From positions 1 through 5,729 of the forward strand of contig JAHIEL010000085.1 in NCBI GenBank assembly GCA_018901715.1: a stretch of DNA of 5,729 nt, read 5' to 3'. How positions within the stretch are numbered: the first letter of the stretch is position 1; every line of letters begins with the position of its first letter. Below, piece by piece: positions 4,404-5,729 of this stretch. Origin of the DNA: Patescibacteria group bacterium. Its GTDB lineage: Bacteria; Patescibacteriota; Minisyncoccia; Minisyncoccales; PEYH01. The notes beneath the pieces are model-generated. The model was not told the origin of the DNA. It searched no databases and saw nothing but the letters and a program-made list of their open reading frames with translations. A program made the position numbers and the translations under genes.

Positions 4404-5729
4404 TTATTCCAGATGTATTCTTTCTTGGAATTTTTGAACCCTCTTTTTTAACAATGGGTGTTTTTTTAATTTTGGGTCAAGCTCTAATATTTCTTTTGCT
4501 ATTTGTCTTGTTTTTTCAACTAAAGAAAAATCAGCCAAAGCATTCATAGCAATGTCTGGCAAACCCCACTGTTTGGTTCCAAAGAATTGGCCAGGCCCTC
4601 TTATCTTTAAATCAATTTCCGCAAGTTCCAAACCATTGTCTATTTTTGCTAAAGACCTTAGCCGTTTTGGAGCGGATTTATTGTTACTATAGAAGAGTAA
4701 GCAATACGATTTATCTCCTTTTCTTCCAATCCTGCCCCTGAACTGATGAAGCTGGGCCAAGCCAAATCTATCTGCGCCCTCAATCAGCATTATCGTGGCA
4801 TTGGGAATATCAATTCCTACCTCAACCACTGAAGTAGAAACCAAGACATCAATTTTCCCTCTTGCAAAGTCCTTCATAATTTTATTTTTTTCCAAGCTTG
4901 GCACTTTTCCATGGAGCATAGCTAATCTAAGTTTTGGAAAGATTTTTTCAGACAAATATTCAAATTCTTCTTTTACCGACTTAACGCCAGCCCATCCTGT
5001 TTTGTCATTTTCTTTGTTTTCGCTTTTTTCAATTCTTGGACAAATCACAAATGCTTGTTTGCCTTTTTTGATTTCCTCTCTAACAAGCTGGTAAGCGTCA
5101 TCTCTTTCTTTATCAGTTATAACTTTTGTAATTATTTTCCTCTTGCCTTTCGGCATTTCATCAAGCAAAGATAAATCAAGGTCTCCGTAAATTGTGAGAG
5201 TTAAACTGCGGGGGATGGGCGTGGCAGTCATTGAAAGAAGATGAGGAATAGCAGAATGTTTTTTGCAGAGTTTTGCTCTTTGTTTTACTCCAAACCTGTG
5301 TTGTTCATCTAAGACCACAAAAGCAAGATTGCCGAATTTTACTTTGTCTTGTATTAGGGAATGCGTGCCGACTAAAATATCAATTTTTGAATTTAAAGTA
5401 TTTTCTAAAAGTTTTTTTCTGGAAATTTCAATTGGCTGATTTAATTTTTTTGAAACATATTTATCTGTTTTTCCAGTTAAAAGCCCGATGTCTATTTTAA
5501 ATCCTTTGAAAAAATCAGCCAAAGTTTTAAAGTGTTGTTTTGAAAGAATTTCAGTAGGAGCCATAAAGGCAACCTGATAACCGGCTTTAATTACATTTAA
5601 AGCAATAAGGGCAGCGACAATTGTTTTCCCAGAGCCAACATCGCCTTGCAAAAGACGCGACATTGGTTTTTGTTTTTCTAAGTCCTTTAATATCTGCCAG
5701 CTTACTTTTTTCTGCGATTTGGTGAGTTT
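4404..5729 (-). CDS. recG: ATP-dependent DNA helicase RecG, C-terminal two thirds (cut by window edge)
   Basis: RecG remodels stalled replication forks and branch-migrates Holliday junctions. The frame is open to the last base: the 22 codons before the ATG at 5663 read KLTKSQKKVSWQ and on to EKQKP, which matches the RecG segment just before Walker A. The internal ATG is therefore not the real start, and the gene enters from beyond 5729. 441 residues are visible; the N-terminal wedge (OB-fold) domain, roughly 240-250 residues, lies outside. Visible motifs, numbered from the first visible residue, are GDVGSGKT (29-36), the DEQH box (141-144), TATPIPRSL (168-176), STSVVEVGIDIPNAT (298-312), QFRGRIGR (329-336) and GPGQFFGTKQWG (378-389), the RecG-specific C-terminal motif region. 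All helicase motifs look intact. A lysine- and glutamate-rich insert occurs after ICPRIEKSE. It ends in TAA and is convergent with the glycosyltransferase. Confidence 0.97.
   Translation of the reverse strand, partial: KLTKSQKKVSWQILKDLEKQKPMSRLLQGDVGSGKTIVAALIALNVIKAGYQVAFMAPTEILSKQHFKTLADFFKGFKIDIGLLTGKTDKYVSKKLNQPIEISRKKLLENTLNSKIDILVGTHSLIQDKVKFGNLAFVVLDEQHRFGVKQRAKLCKKHSAIPHLLSMTATPIPRSLTLTIYGDLDLSLLDEMPKGKRKIITKVITDKERDDAYQLVREEIKKGKQAFVICPRIEKSENKENDKTGWAGVKSVKEEFEYLSEKIFPKLRLAMLHGKVPSLEKNKIMKDFARGKIDVLVSTSVVEVGIDIPNATIMLIEGADRFGLAQLHQFRGRIGRKGDKSYCLLFYSNNKSAPKRLRSLAKIDNGLELAEIDLKIRGPGQFFGTKQWGLPDIAMNALADFSLVEKTRQIAKEILELDPKLKKHPLLKKRVQKFQERIHLE

Noticed and set aside
4795..5094. Plus-strand open frame opposite recG
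   Set aside because: It is entirely antisense to conserved helicase motifs, shows no recognisable domain, and is best explained as a shadow. The same applies to the plus-strand frames at 8-226, 655-876, 2193-2378 and 5273-5500.
4404..5663. A complete 419-residue helicase starting at the ATG at 5663
   Set aside because: The frame stays open to the window end and the 22 upstream codons read as conserved RecG sequence immediately before Walker A, so this ATG is internal and the gene is cut by the window edge.
1..5729. Recoded UGA (Gracilibacteria/SR1-type code)
   Set aside because: All visible genes read through with the standard code and none has an in-frame TGA. The visible stops are only TAA or TAG, but five genes are too few to draw a conclusion from that.

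Overview
The window is an AT-rich bacterial chromosome segment with closely packed genes. It holds housekeeping genes (tsaD, recG, a tRNA-Glu), a small heat-shock protein, a PrsW-type membrane protease and a membrane glycosyltransferase. None of the starts has a clear Shine-Dalgarno sequence, the tRNA lacks an encoded CCA, and several genes are lysine-rich. The glycosyltransferase has a layout I associate with Candidate Phyla Radiation (Patescibacteria, Parcubacteria-like) genomes. That placement is inference from gene style and remembered families; there is no marker phylogeny here. No gene is interrupted by an in-frame TGA, so nothing suggests the recoded UGA of Gracilibacteria or SR1.

Layout. 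Positions 1-2382 are a minus-strand run read right to left: tsaD, then prsW 7 bp later, then hsp20 23 bp later, then the first 20 codons of a membrane or exported protein that leaves the window at position 1. The tight spacing suggests one transcript. Between tsaD and the plus-strand tRNA-Glu(UUC) is a short divergent promoter region. The tRNA is followed by an AT-rich spacer built from a degenerate 7-bp repeat. The last unit of that repeat contains the start codon of a 518-residue family 2 membrane glycosyltransferase, the only plus-strand protein gene. The right end is the 3' two thirds of recG on the minus strand, running off the window at 5729.

The most unusual part is the 227-bp spacer between the convergent glycosyltransferase and recG genes. 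It stacks four kinds of repeat: a palindrome with GTC-T-GAC at its centre followed by T-rich sequence; a second, GC-rich palindrome with GTC-C-GAC at its centre inside a 7-bp outer stem; a GC-rich hairpin whose right arm is duplicated as a 16-bp direct repeat; and another array of the same 7-bp repeat found upstream of the glycosyltransferase. The glycosyltransferase and the palindromes are therefore bracketed by near-identical repeat arrays about 1.8 kb apart. A different, 8-bp repeat lies inside the coding sequence of tsaD.

Functionally, TsaD makes the t6A tRNA modification, PrsW and Hsp20 belong to membrane-proteolysis and protein-folding stress functions, RecG rescues replication forks, and the glycosyltransferase probably makes or exports a cell-envelope glycan. 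No defence system or CRISPR array is visible. The novelty, if any, is in the repeat architecture.
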